Shown here piece after piece: positions 7,405 to 15,610 of a stretch of 52,795 bases of DNA. The first letter of the stretch is position 1, and every line of letters starts with the position of its first letter. The stretch is from Oscillospiraceae bacterium (lineage in GTDB: Bacteria > Bacillota > Clostridia > Oscillospirales > Oscillospiraceae), in assembly GCA_015067665.1 (NCBI GenBank), contig SVLZ01000008.1, positions 1 to 52,795 on the forward strand, given 5' to 3'. The notes beneath the pieces are model-generated. The model was not told the origin of the DNA. It saw only the letters and a list, made by a program, of their open reading frames with translations, and did no database searches. The position numbers and the translations under genes were made by a program.

Positions 7405-8718
7405 ATGGAAAATTACTTAGGGACTATGCGCTGTTCTTGTGGAAAGAACCATGATGCGCAGATCGATGATGTAGTGATCGGGAAAGGCGTTATTCGCCGT
7501 TTGCCGGAATTTATTGCCAAATATCAAGCAAAAAAGCCGTTTATTTTAGCGGACCGCAATACATATAAGGCTGCCGGTGAAACGGTTGCCAATATCCTGC
7601 GAGATAGCAACATTCCCTTTTCTGCTTATGTTTTTCAGCAGGCAGAGTTGGAACCTAATGAGGAAGCCGTGGGATCGGCATTTATGCATTTTGACAATAG
7701 CTGTGATCTTATCATCGGTATTGGCTCCGGTGTGATCAACGACATCGGTAAGATACTCAGTAATGTATCTGGAAGAAAATATATTATTGTGGGTACTGCT
7801 CCCTCTATGGACGGCTATGCCTCCGCGGCGTCCTCTATGTCTATGGACGGACTCAAGGTTTCACTGAGCAGCCGCTGCGCAGACGTGATCATCGGTGATA
7901 TTGATATCCTTAAGCAAGCGCCCGAACAAATGCTGAAAGCCGGATTGGGAGATATGCTTGCAAAATATATTTCCATTGCCGAGTGGCGCATTGGAAATCT
8001 GATTACCGGTGAATACTACTGTGAGCGAGTGGCCCAGCTGATACGGGAAGCGCTGCGCAAGTGCATAGAAAATGCAGAGGGCCTTTTGAAACGGGAGGAT
8101 GCTGCTGTACAGGCTGTTTTTGAAGGCTTAGTCATCGGTGGCGTTGCTATGGCCTATGCCGGGGTTTCTCGCCCTGCCTCCGGTGTGGAGCATTATTTCA
8201 GCCATGTGTGGGATATGCGCGGCTTGGAATTTGGAACACGGGTGGACCTGCACGGTATTCAGTGCGCTATGGCAACGATGAAGACAGTGGAGCTATATGA
8301 GGCGATCAAGCGCATTGTGCCTGATAAACGTAAGGCTTTTGATGCTGTGGAGGCTTTCGACTATAATGATTGGAGCGACCAACTCCGCGAATTTTTAGGA
8401 AACAGCGGCAAAACGATGATCGCGCAGGAGTCCAAAGAACACAAATACGATAAATCCACACATCCTGCAAGATTCCAAGTAATTGCGGATAATTGGGATG
8501 TCATTTTGAAAATTATAGACGAGGAGATCCCTTCTGTCGAGGAGTTTTCCCGTATTATGGATGTGATTGGCATTTCCAGGGACTTAAATACCATCGGTGT
8601 TGACAGCGAATGCGGCAGGCTTACTTTCAAAGCCACAAAGGACATCCGGGATAAGTATGTACTTTCCCGCTTGGCGTGGGATCTGGGCATTTTGGATGAA
8701 CTGTGTGATTTGCTCTGA
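7405..8718 (+). CDS. egsA: sn-glycerol-1-phosphate dehydrogenase (AraM/EgsA-like)
   Basis: A 437-residue cytoplasmic enzyme of the iron/zinc-dependent alcohol dehydrogenase fold that reduces dihydroxyacetone phosphate to sn-glycerol-1-phosphate. The NAD-binding loop is IGIGSGVINDIGK, followed by TAPSMDGYASAASSMSMDG, the nucleotide and substrate region typical of the AraM/EgsA group. Metal ligands are expected in GLGDMLAKYISIAEW (Asp), GVEHYFSHVWD (His) and VDLHGIQCAM (His). The N-terminus carries a CGKNH motif common in this branch. The length matches the family. In Bacillus, AraM sits in the arabinose operon; here the gene stands alone with a strong promoter and a ribosome binding site of GGAGG at 6-base spacing. 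The symbol follows the family; activity is inferred. Confidence 0.88.
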   Translation: MENYLGTMRCSCGKNHDAQIDDVVIGKGVIRRLPEFIAKYQAKKPFILADRNTYKAAGETVANILRDSNIPFSAYVFQQAELEPNEEAVGSAFMHFDNSCDLIIGIGSGVINDIGKILSNVSGRKYIIVGTAPSMDGYASAASSMSMDGLKVSLSSRCADVIIGDIDILKQAPEQMLKAGLGDMLAKYISIAEWRIGNLITGEYYCERVAQLIREALRKCIENAEGLLKREDAAVQAVFEGLVIGGVAMAYAGVSRPASGVEHYFSHVWDMRGLEFGTRVDLHGIQCAMATMKTVELYEAIKRIVPDKRKAFDAVEAFDYNDWSDQLREFLGNSGKTMIAQESKEHKYDKSTHPARFQVIADNWDVILKIIDEEIPSVEEFSRIMDVIGISRDLNTIGVDSECGRLTFKATKDIRDKYVLSRLAWDLGILDELCDLL

Positions 8719-9072
8719 TATACAGGGTGAAATCTGCGGAGAAGGAACGGCGCATACCGCTGACCTGCGAGATACCTGTCTGTACAAGGAAAATCGCTGT
8801 GCAAACCCAACAGGAAACGCATTCGCATCATTCGTTTTTGCTTTTTGTTGTTTTAGAACTTCTATCGCTTGTGGTGAAATACTCACCGCACGGTAGGAGT
8901 TCTTTGCTTTTAATGCGGCGCGGTTATGAGAAATGATGCCGGGAGATCGCTGCGTCACGTTGGACTTTTTGCGAAGAAGAAACATCCCCTCTGCACTTGC
9001 CGGGAGTAGCCTGTTTGCTGGATAGAAGCGATTTTTTGCAGCAATATGTGATAAAAAAACTTACATAAAAAA
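8719..9072. other. Intergenic stretch between the dehydrogenase and the fructan locus
   Basis: Besides the hairpin at 8855-8912 I see no supported gene here. The open frames 8597-8896 and 8727-8936 lack ribosome binding sites, overlap the hairpin and have no recognisable protein content. Confidence 0.6.
8855..8912 (+). terminator. Probable rho-independent terminator with long hairpin
   Basis: A long hairpin pairs AGAACTTCTATCG (from 8855) with CGGTAGGAGTTCT (to 8903) through G-U pairs; an inner stem TGTGGTGA / TCACCGCA surrounds an AATAC-type loop. It is followed by TTGCTTTTAA. It lies 136 bases after the dehydrogenase stop codon. Confidence 0.6.
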
Positions 9073-9088
9073 TTGGAAACTTTTCCAA
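9073..9088. promoter_or_regulatory. Operator 1, 16-bp palindrome TTGGAAACTTTTCCAA
   Basis: A near-perfect inverted repeat (TTGGAAA-TTTCCAA half sites) directly upstream of the -35 box. The same half sites recur at 9128-9143, 55 bp away centre to centre. Palindromes of this size and spacing suit a dimeric LacI-family repressor, and a LacI gene is encoded at 15611. Confidence 0.75.
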
Positions 9089-9093
9089 AACAC

Positions 9094-9122
9094 TTGCATT
9101 CTTAAAATTTTTGGTGTATAAT
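9094..9122 (+). promoter_or_regulatory. Sigma-A promoter of the msmX-like gene, start of the fructan locus
   Basis: TTGCAT (9094-9099), a 17-base spacer and consensus TATAAT (9117-9122). It is bracketed by two copies of one palindrome, at 9073-9088 and 9128-9143, the second lying over the expected start of transcription. Confidence 0.85.
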
Positions 9123-9127
9123 CCAAT

Positions 9128-9151
9128 TTGGAAACATTTCCAAAGCGCTTT
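9128..9151. promoter_or_regulatory. Operator 2 overlapping a cre-like palindrome
   Basis: TTGGAAACATTTCCAA (9128-9143) repeats operator 1 and would block RNA polymerase at the start site. It overlaps by two bases AAAGCGCTTT (9142-9151), a perfect 10-bp palindrome close to the LacI/CcpA core (cre-like). Local specific repression and global catabolite control may therefore meet here. Confidence 0.65.
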
Positions 9152-9216
9152 AATTCTACTTTTTGCACATAATCTGAAGCAAAAGGATAGTTATTGAGAA
9201 GAAGGGGAAGTCATCT

Positions 9217-10686
9217 ATGGCGAAGTTGTTATTAAGACACGTTTACAAGATTTACGCAGGCGTTGGTAAAGCGAAAAAGAATGCCAAAGGCGAGGCCAAA
9301 AAGAGAAGCGGCGATTTTGTTGCAGTTCGCGATTTTAATATGGAGATCAATGATGGCGAATTTATCGTATTCGTTGGACCCTCCGGTTGCGGCAAATCGA
9401 CCACACTGCGAATGATTGCCGGCTTGGAGGAAATAAGCGGCGGTGAGCTCTATATCGATGATCAGCTGGTCAACGACATTGATGCGAAGGACCGTGATAT
9501 TGCTATGGTTTTCCAAAGCTATGCCCTTTATCCGCACCTTACGGCCTACGATAATATTGCCTTTGGTCTTAAAATGCGCAAGGTGCCGGTTCCGAAGCTG
9601 GATAAACAAGGTAAGCAGGTGGTCGCAATTGATGACAGGAAGATTGCGGAAATTGACAAGAAGCTGAAAAAGCTCTGCAAGGAAAATGATTCCTTGACAA
9701 AGGACATTGCTAAGCTGACAGCAAAGCTTGCGTCTGCAAAGGGCGAAAAGAATCAGGCCGAAAAGGACATCGCTTTTTATACAGAGAAAAAAACCTTCCT
9801 CGACAAACGCATTACAGATGCGCAGAAGGAATTGGAATACTATAAGAGCACACCCGTACCACTGGTCAACTATGTGCATATGAGCAAAGAGGAGATCGCT
9901 GAAAAGGTACAGTGGGCTGCAGAGATTTTAGGAATTGAAGAGCTGCTGGATTCAAAACCTGCAGAAATGTCTGGCGGTCAACGGCAGCGTATCGCCCTTG
10001 GCCGCGCAATGGTGCGCGGACCTAAGGTCTTCTTGTTGGATGAACCGCTGTCCAACCTGGATGCAAAGCTGAGAACGGCAATGCGTGCGGAAATCGTTAA
10101 ATTACATAACCAGCTGAAAACCACATTCATATATGTTACCCACGACCAGATCGAGGCCATGACTATGGGTACACGCATCGTGGTTATGAAGCTTGGCGTG
10201 GTTCAACAAATCGATACACCGACAAACCTGTTTGACTATCCGGAGAATAAGTTCGTTGCTGGCTTTATTGGAACGCCGCAAATGAACTTCTTTGAGGTGG
10301 ATATAAAGCGGGAAAAGGATATGCTCAATGTTGCATTTACAGACGGTCAGGTTATGGGCTTGGCACTTTCGAAATTGCGCACCGTACAAGAAAAGTATCT
10401 TGACGGCAATGTGCACCGCGTTTACCTCGGCATAAGAGGCGAGAATATAGAGGTTGATAAAGCGGGACTGAACGCAACGCTTACGATTAAAGAAGTTTTG
10501 GGAAACACCACCCAGCTGTTCCTTCGTTTGGAAGAAAAGGGAAGTGACTTTATTGTAAGTGTTCCTGAAAGAAACGATCTGATGCCCGGCGATGCTGTGC
10601 ATGTTAAATTCAATGAAAGCTTTGTCCATCTTTTCGACAAAGAAACCGAACTGTCGATTATGTCGAGAGAATACGGCAATAAGTAA
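9217..10686 (+). CDS. msmX: MsmX/UgpC-type sugar ABC importer ATPase with coiled-coil insertion
   Basis: The cytoplasmic ATPase that powers sugar ABC importers. Walker A (GPSGCGKSTT) is at residues 54-63, the signature MSGGQRQR at 251-258, Walker B VFLLDEPLSNLD with Asp275, then the H-loop TFIYVTHDQIEAMTMG and a C-terminal regulatory OB-like domain (VYLGIRGENIEV). The length of 489 exceeds the usual 360-370 because of two insertions: a Lys-rich stretch at about 13-31 and about 95 residues at 124-220. The larger one is heptad-like (EIDKKLKKLCKENDSL, KDIAKLTAKL) and lies between the Q-loop region LKMRKVP and EEIAEKVQWAAEIL, where normal MsmX continues directly. The gene is the only importer ATPase in the window, while two importers lack one. 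It is controlled by the twin-operator promoter. Confidence 0.92.
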   Translation: MAKLLLRHVYKIYAGVGKAKKNAKGEAKKRSGDFVAVRDFNMEINDGEFIVFVGPSGCGKSTTLRMIAGLEEISGGELYIDDQLVNDIDAKDRDIAMVFQSYALYPHLTAYDNIAFGLKMRKVPVPKLDKQGKQVVAIDDRKIAEIDKKLKKLCKENDSLTKDIAKLTAKLASAKGEKNQAEKDIAFYTEKKTFLDKRITDAQKELEYYKSTPVPLVNYVHMSKEEIAEKVQWAAEILGIEELLDSKPAEMSGGQRQRIALGRAMVRGPKVFLLDEPLSNLDAKLRTAMRAEIVKLHNQLKTTFIYVTHDQIEAMTMGTRIVVMKLGVVQQIDTPTNLFDYPENKFVAGFIGTPQMNFFEVDIKREKDMLNVAFTDGQVMGLALSKLRTVQEKYLDGNVHRVYLGIRGENIEVDKAGLNATLTIKEVLGNTTQLFLRLEEKGSDFIVSVPERNDLMPGDAVHVKFNESFVHLFDKETELSIMSREYGNK

Positions 10687-10689
10687 ATT

Positions 10690-12018
10690 ATGAAAAAGTG
10701 GTTTAAGTTTTTCAGCCTTAGCTATTTTTCCCATAAGCATTCAAAAGAAGGCGCAAGGCGCGGCTATGCAAACGTTTTTTTAGGGTTTATTTTAGCACTG
10801 ATATTTTTATGGGTTGGTTTTGTTGGCGGAGATATGCTGCCTTTTGGGCTGCATTACAACAATTCACCTGATTTTATGGCAACAGTGCGTGCTGTGTTTG
10901 CGAATGCAGACACGAATAAACGCATGGATGCTAAAATAGAAAATGGCGTACTGAAAGTAAGAAAACCCGGCACCCAATATGCTGAGAGTCTGCTGATAAA
11001 CACGTTTGAAAGGGAGACCGAACGGCAGGATTATTCAGCAGGCGGCTACAATGTGGTGATTGATACGCGCCCGGCGAATACGCTTGCGGAAGTGGAAGCC
11101 TATTGCCTTTCCAACGACGGCAAAAACACGGTTATTTCCTATGAAGAGTATCTTACTTTAAGTGATGTTGCAAAGCTTAATTTTGATTTCAAATTAAAGT
11201 ACACAGGCAATGCGCTGGAACTAAGCGACGAAACCGTTGAAGGCTATCGGGCTTATGTGGCCGCGCTCGGCGATGAAAGCAAAGAGCAAACGGAAAAATT
11301 AGAAAAGGAACTTGCTGAAAACCGGATTACAAAAGAGGCGTATATTCGGGCTGTTTACGAGCTTTACTTTACAAAGTATTACCCGGAGATAACGGCCTAT
11401 GAAGGAAGTTCAAAAGTGCCCCTTTTGCGTAATTATTATCTGCATCAATATATAAACAGCGGAATTAAAAACTATCTGTTCGTTTTTGATGACTATATGA
11501 CGGGCTCTTTTGAAACAAGCACCGGCATAGGGGTGCCGTTCTATGGCTTTTACAGCGACATAGAGAATGGTGCGCTGGTTTCGAAAGACGCTACGGCAGC
11601 CCAGGCGAACGCATCGGCAGATAGCTTTATCAAAAATGCTTTCAAGGGAATTTGGTTCATTTATGCATATTCCTATGCTATGAATGTGATTGCACTTGTG
11701 CCTTTTATCGTACTTATGCTTATGGTTGCGGCACTTTTGGCATATTCTGTATTGAAGCTGCGCGGTGTGGAAAGTATAAATTCCTTGGGTGCAATGTTTA
11801 AGATCGTTGGCTCCTTCGGATGGTTTTCAGGCGTAATATCTGCTGTGCTTTCTGTGATAATTGCATTTTTCGTCCAACGCAGTCTGACGAGTGCTTTGCC
11901 GTTCGTGCTGTTTTTTGCGGCACTGGTGATTAGGGCTATGATATTTGTTATGGAAGAGAGCAAGCAATACGCAAAGCAATTACAGCAGCAGGAGTCAAGT
12001 CGGGTTTCGTCACTTTAA
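10690..12018 (+). CDS. Membrane protein of unknown function coupled to the msmX-like gene
   Basis: A 442-residue protein beginning 4 bases after the ATPase stop, without a clear ribosome binding site of its own, so probably translated by coupling. One hydrophobic segment (about 26-50) is followed by a long hydrophilic region (50-320), then three further helices (about 335-362, 373-397, 404-424) and a Gln/Ser-rich tail. The layout of one helix, a large outer domain and C-terminal helices recalls DUF1189 proteins found beside maltodextrin importers, but I do not see enough motif identity to assign it. It carries no EAA loop, so it is not an importer permease. Its tight link to an ATPase with an extra coiled coil suggests a role in the transporter, which is an inference. 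Confidence 0.8.
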   Translation: MKKWFKFFSLSYFSHKHSKEGARRGYANVFLGFILALIFLWVGFVGGDMLPFGLHYNNSPDFMATVRAVFANADTNKRMDAKIENGVLKVRKPGTQYAESLLINTFERETERQDYSAGGYNVVIDTRPANTLAEVEAYCLSNDGKNTVISYEEYLTLSDVAKLNFDFKLKYTGNALELSDETVEGYRAYVAALGDESKEQTEKLEKELAENRITKEAYIRAVYELYFTKYYPEITAYEGSSKVPLLRNYYLHQYINSGIKNYLFVFDDYMTGSFETSTGIGVPFYGFYSDIENGALVSKDATAAQANASADSFIKNAFKGIWFIYAYSYAMNVIALVPFIVLMLMVAALLAYSVLKLRGVESINSLGAMFKIVGSFGWFSGVISAVLSVIIAFFVQRSLTSALPFVLFFAALVIRAMIFVMEESKQYAKQLQQQESSRVSSL

Positions 12019-12039
12019 GAAAAGCCGGCAGACACCACA

Positions 12040-12054
12040 GGTCGTGTCACGACC
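12040..12054. promoter_or_regulatory. 15-bp palindrome GGTCGTGTCACGACC before the first GH32 gene
   Basis: A perfect odd palindrome (7-bp half sites around a central T) in the 93-base gap before the secreted GH32 gene. It is too tight to be a good RNA terminator and has no T run, so a protein-binding site is possible. Next to it TTGTCG (12061-12066) and TAATAT (12085-12090), 18 bases apart, could form a weak promoter. Confidence 0.4.
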
Positions 12055-12111
12055 GATTACTTGTCGAATTTATATATTATAAATTAATATAAATATGAGG
12101 AAGGGAAAGTA

Positions 12112-15100
12112 ATGAAAAAACGTTTAAGAACTTCAATTATGGCATTCGTTATTGTTGCAAGTTTGGTGCTTTCGGCCTGTGCGCCGGCCAATAACGCGGC
12201 GGCAAATGCAGGCGGAACAGAGAATAAAACCGACGGTTTTGTCTCTTTGGATGCCACCTCTAACGAAACGACAGCGCAGGCGGTCAATATGGAGAGTGAA
12301 ACGGATAGTTTTACCCTTTCAGAAACTACTTACGGTGCAAAAGATAAATTCGTTTACACCGCAACCGTTTCTTTTGAAAACGGTGTGGCAGCCGGCCTTG
12401 CCTTTGGCGCGGAAGAGGGCTCCCACTATTGGGTTTTCAACATCGATAGAGCAGCCAATCGTGTAAAACTGCTTTACTTTACTGTTGAGGACGGAAAGAC
12501 AAGTGCGGTTGAACTGCTGACCGACTACTTTATCGGCAATGATAAAATGACCGACAGCGAAAGATATTTGGTTGGCGAAAAGGTTGCCAATATTGATAAG
12601 GTTCAGCTTAAAGTGGTCATTACCCCCGAAGAGGATGGCATTTATGCAGAATTCTATGCGGACAACATCCGTAGATTCGGCATTGACAATGTGATCGATC
12701 TTAACAAGCTGCAGCTGCTGCCGGAGGGTGTATCCTATAGTGGCGGCAATATCGGCTTTAACTGCTTTAGCGCAAAGGTTCGCTTTGCGGACATCTACTT
12801 TGGCAAGAGTGACTACTCTTACTATACTGAGTTGTACCGCAACCAGTATCATTTCTCCCAGTATGCACACTGGAACAACGACCCCAACGGTCTGATTTAC
12901 TACGACGGTTATTATCACATTTACTATCAGCACCACCCGTATAACAACTATTGGGGTGATATGTACTGGGGACATGCAAGAAGTAAAGACCTGGCTCACT
13001 GGGAGCTGCTTCCCATCTGTCTGTTCCCTGACGCAGATTGGAACACCGGCACGGGCTGGATGTGGTCCGGCTCTGCATACGAATACAGAAAGGGCGACAG
13101 CGCGGATATCGATGCCCTCAACTGGTTCCCGCAGGGTGGCGGCAACGGCATAATTGCTTTCTATACCCGCGACGGTGTTATGCAGGATCAGATGATCATG
13201 TCCAGTGACGACGGCGGTATGACCTGGACAAAGCGTAAGCTCATTCCCCAAACCGTCGCCACTGCACCGGACGGCATCCATCATAAGGTTGCTTGCCGTG
13301 ACCCCAAGGTCTTCCCTGTAGAAACGAAGGATGGCAAGACTACCGCGTGGGGTATGGCGCTTACCGGTCAGCAGGAAAACAAGGTTTGGTTCCTGAAGTC
13401 TACCAACCTTTTAGATTGGTCTTATGCAGGCGAATTTGACGCAAACGTACCGGAATGTCCTGATGTTGTTACTTTGACGGCGGCGGATGGTGAAAAGTAC
13501 ACTGTAATGACGTTTACGGGAAGAGAATACATCGTCGGCAAGATGGTTTATGACGGCAATTCCATTGTCTTTAAGGATAAAGACGGTGGCGACATTGATC
13601 CCAGCGACTTCCAGAAGATGGACTTTGGTCCTGACTCCTATGCAACCCAGACCTTCAGCATCAGAGATGCTGCAAGTGACTATTTCGGCAAGACTGTATC
13701 TATCAGCTGGTATGCAGGTGTGCCTGCGGATACCGACAGCGGTATTTATGCAAATGCAAGAAAAGTCTGGAACGGAAGCGGTATGACAATTCCCGTTATT
13801 TGGGGTCTTGCAACAGAGGGCAACGGATATATCCTGACCCAGACACCGATTGTAAAAGAAAGCAAGGCTTTTACAAAGAACAATTTGCTCAGCTTAAGCA
13901 ATGTAAAGGTCAATAAGTCGAGTGAGAACATCCTCGCAAGTGTAAACACACATATCTTTGAAATGGCATTAAGCATTGACAATCCCAACAATGCACCGGT
14001 TTCCATTAAGATCAATGTAAGTGATGATGAATACACAGAAATTGGCTGGAACAAGGAAGATGGTTATTATGTAGACCGCCGCTTTACTTCTTCCGCAGGT
14101 CTGAGCATTAAGGATTATCACTTTAAGTTTACTTCCGGTCCCAGAAGCTTTGACGCACAAAGCTTCTATATCCTGTCCGACAACGGCGGTGTGGAAGTTT
14201 TCTGTGATGATTTTAAGATTCCTTTCTATGTATTGACGCTGGCATCTCCTTATTCTGTAAAGGCAGAATTCTCGGTAGACGGTGAAGCAACCGTTGAAAG
14301 CCTGAAGCTCAATGAAATCGCGTCTGTATGGCGCACCGGAGAGGTTGTAGACGGCGAAACCGTTCTCTATGTCAGCCACGAAACTCTTGAGCTGGACACC
14401 TCCCTTGCCAAGGAAAAGCAGGTAACTGCATACTCCACTTCCGGGCAGAAAATTGATTGGGAGCTGGCAAGCGGAGAAGAAATCGTTTCTCTTGAGAATA
14501 CGACCGGCGGTGTGATTGTAAAGGCATTGCGGGCAGGTAAGGCAACCCTTATGGCAACCTGTGGCAATCAGCGCAGAGTTGTAGAGATCGCCGTTTACGA
14601 AGGAAAACCGGATACAGATATATCCTTTGACGGAAGCGGCATCATTTCCGGTTCCTGGATCGCAAAGGGTTCGGAAATCATCGCCCAAACACCGGCAGGT
14701 GACGGATATATCTTGTCCAACCAAAGCGCAGCGGATTTCGACTGTTCTGTATCCTTCTCTTTGGAAGCAATTGCTGCTGCGTTTATCTTCAGAGCCAACG
14801 AGAATATGAGCGACTATATCATCTTCAACTACGATAACAACGAAAAGATCGTTAAGATGTGGTCGCCACGCGGTGAGATCGGCAGAGCAAGCGCTCCCAA
14901 TGTAAACACCAACAATGTGGTTTTGAGAGTGGAGGCCAAGGGAACATCGATCAAAGCATATATTAACGGCAATTTGGCAATCGATACGGTACTGAGTGAC
15001 AAAGAGCCGACAGAAGGCTTGCTTGGCTTGAACGTTTACTCCGGCAAGGCAACCTTTAAGTCTGTGGTTAACTTTAACGGTCAGTACTCCTATAATGGCA

Positions 15101-15546
15101 CAGGCAGTCTGACTGTTGCCGGTGACTCCAAGCAGATGGTAACAGCCCTTTACAATAAAACACTGTTTAATACAAAGGTGGACAGCGCGTTCTATGTATG
15201 TAACGGCAGAGACCTCGTGATCGATGCGGCATATTTCGAACTTCTGCCTATTGGAACATATACATTTAAGGCTTTTGGCGGTGCAAGTGCATACGAATTT
15301 ACAGTAAACGTTACTGCTGTCACCCAAACGACTCTGAAGGATATGGTTATCCAAAAGGGGTGCAACGCAGTTATCTATTTAGGTAATATTGAGGCGGAGA
15401 CAGTCACGGTTAACGGCAATGCCCTTACTGTAGAACAGTATGAAGTAGAGAACTTGATGCTCACCATTGATGCAAGCCTCTTGACGCAGAGCAGCAATGA
15501 AATTGTAATCAATGGTGACCAAACGGTTACAGTAACACTCGCTTAA
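12112..15546 (+). CDS. Secreted multidomain GH32 fructanase lipoprotein
   Basis: A 1144-residue lipid-anchored fructan hydrolase. The signal peptide ends in VLSAC. Residues about 50-230 form an N-terminal concanavalin-like module. The GH32 five-blade propeller follows with all three catalytic acids: nucleophile Asp257 in WNNDPNG, Asp397 in CRDPKV and acid/base Glu448 in PECPD. The GH32 C-terminal beta-sandwich runs to about 750, then an Ig-like (Big2) segment ending near VRRVVEIAVYEG-type sequence, a second concanavalin-like module (about 835-985, FDGSGIISGSW to ATFKSVVNF) and X2-like modules to the end. This build is typical of exo-levanase/inulinase that stays bound to polymer at the surface. 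Levan versus inulin cannot be decided. GGAAGGG precedes the start. Confidence 0.93.
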   Translation: MKKRLRTSIMAFVIVASLVLSACAPANNAAANAGGTENKTDGFVSLDATSNETTAQAVNMESETDSFTLSETTYGAKDKFVYTATVSFENGVAAGLAFGAEEGSHYWVFNIDRAANRVKLLYFTVEDGKTSAVELLTDYFIGNDKMTDSERYLVGEKVANIDKVQLKVVITPEEDGIYAEFYADNIRRFGIDNVIDLNKLQLLPEGVSYSGGNIGFNCFSAKVRFADIYFGKSDYSYYTELYRNQYHFSQYAHWNNDPNGLIYYDGYYHIYYQHHPYNNYWGDMYWGHARSKDLAHWELLPICLFPDADWNTGTGWMWSGSAYEYRKGDSADIDALNWFPQGGGNGIIAFYTRDGVMQDQMIMSSDDGGMTWTKRKLIPQTVATAPDGIHHKVACRDPKVFPVETKDGKTTAWGMALTGQQENKVWFLKSTNLLDWSYAGEFDANVPECPDVVTLTAADGEKYTVMTFTGREYIVGKMVYDGNSIVFKDKDGGDIDPSDFQKMDFGPDSYATQTFSIRDAASDYFGKTVSISWYAGVPADTDSGIYANARKVWNGSGMTIPVIWGLATEGNGYILTQTPIVKESKAFTKNNLLSLSNVKVNKSSENILASVNTHIFEMALSIDNPNNAPVSIKINVSDDEYTEIGWNKEDGYYVDRRFTSSAGLSIKDYHFKFTSGPRSFDAQSFYILSDNGGVEVFCDDFKIPFYVLTLASPYSVKAEFSVDGEATVESLKLNEIASVWRTGEVVDGETVLYVSHETLELDTSLAKEKQVTAYSTSGQKIDWELASGEEIVSLENTTGGVIVKALRAGKATLMATCGNQRRVVEIAVYEGKPDTDISFDGSGIISGSWIAKGSEIIAQTPAGDGYILSNQSAADFDCSVSFSLEAIAAAFIFRANENMSDYIIFNYDNNEKIVKMWSPRGEIGRASAPNVNTNNVVLRVEAKGTSIKAYINGNLAIDTVLSDKEPTEGLLGLNVYSGKATFKSVVNFNGQYSYNGTGSLTVAGDSKQMVTALYNKTLFNTKVDSAFYVCNGRDLVIDAAYFELLPIGTYTFKAFGGASAYEFTVNVTAVTQTTLKDMVIQKGCNAVIYLGNIEAETVTVNGNALTVEQYEVENLMLTIDASLLTQSSNEIVINGDQTVTVTLA

Positions 15547-15610
15547 CGATCCAGGGGAATCCCTTTGTTGCGATCGTTGTGACAGCGATTATCGTTTGGG
15601 AGGTGGCAAT

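Noticed and set aside
8727..8936. Open frames after the dehydrogenase gene
   Set aside because: They overlap a terminator-like hairpin, have no ribosome binding site and no recognisable content.
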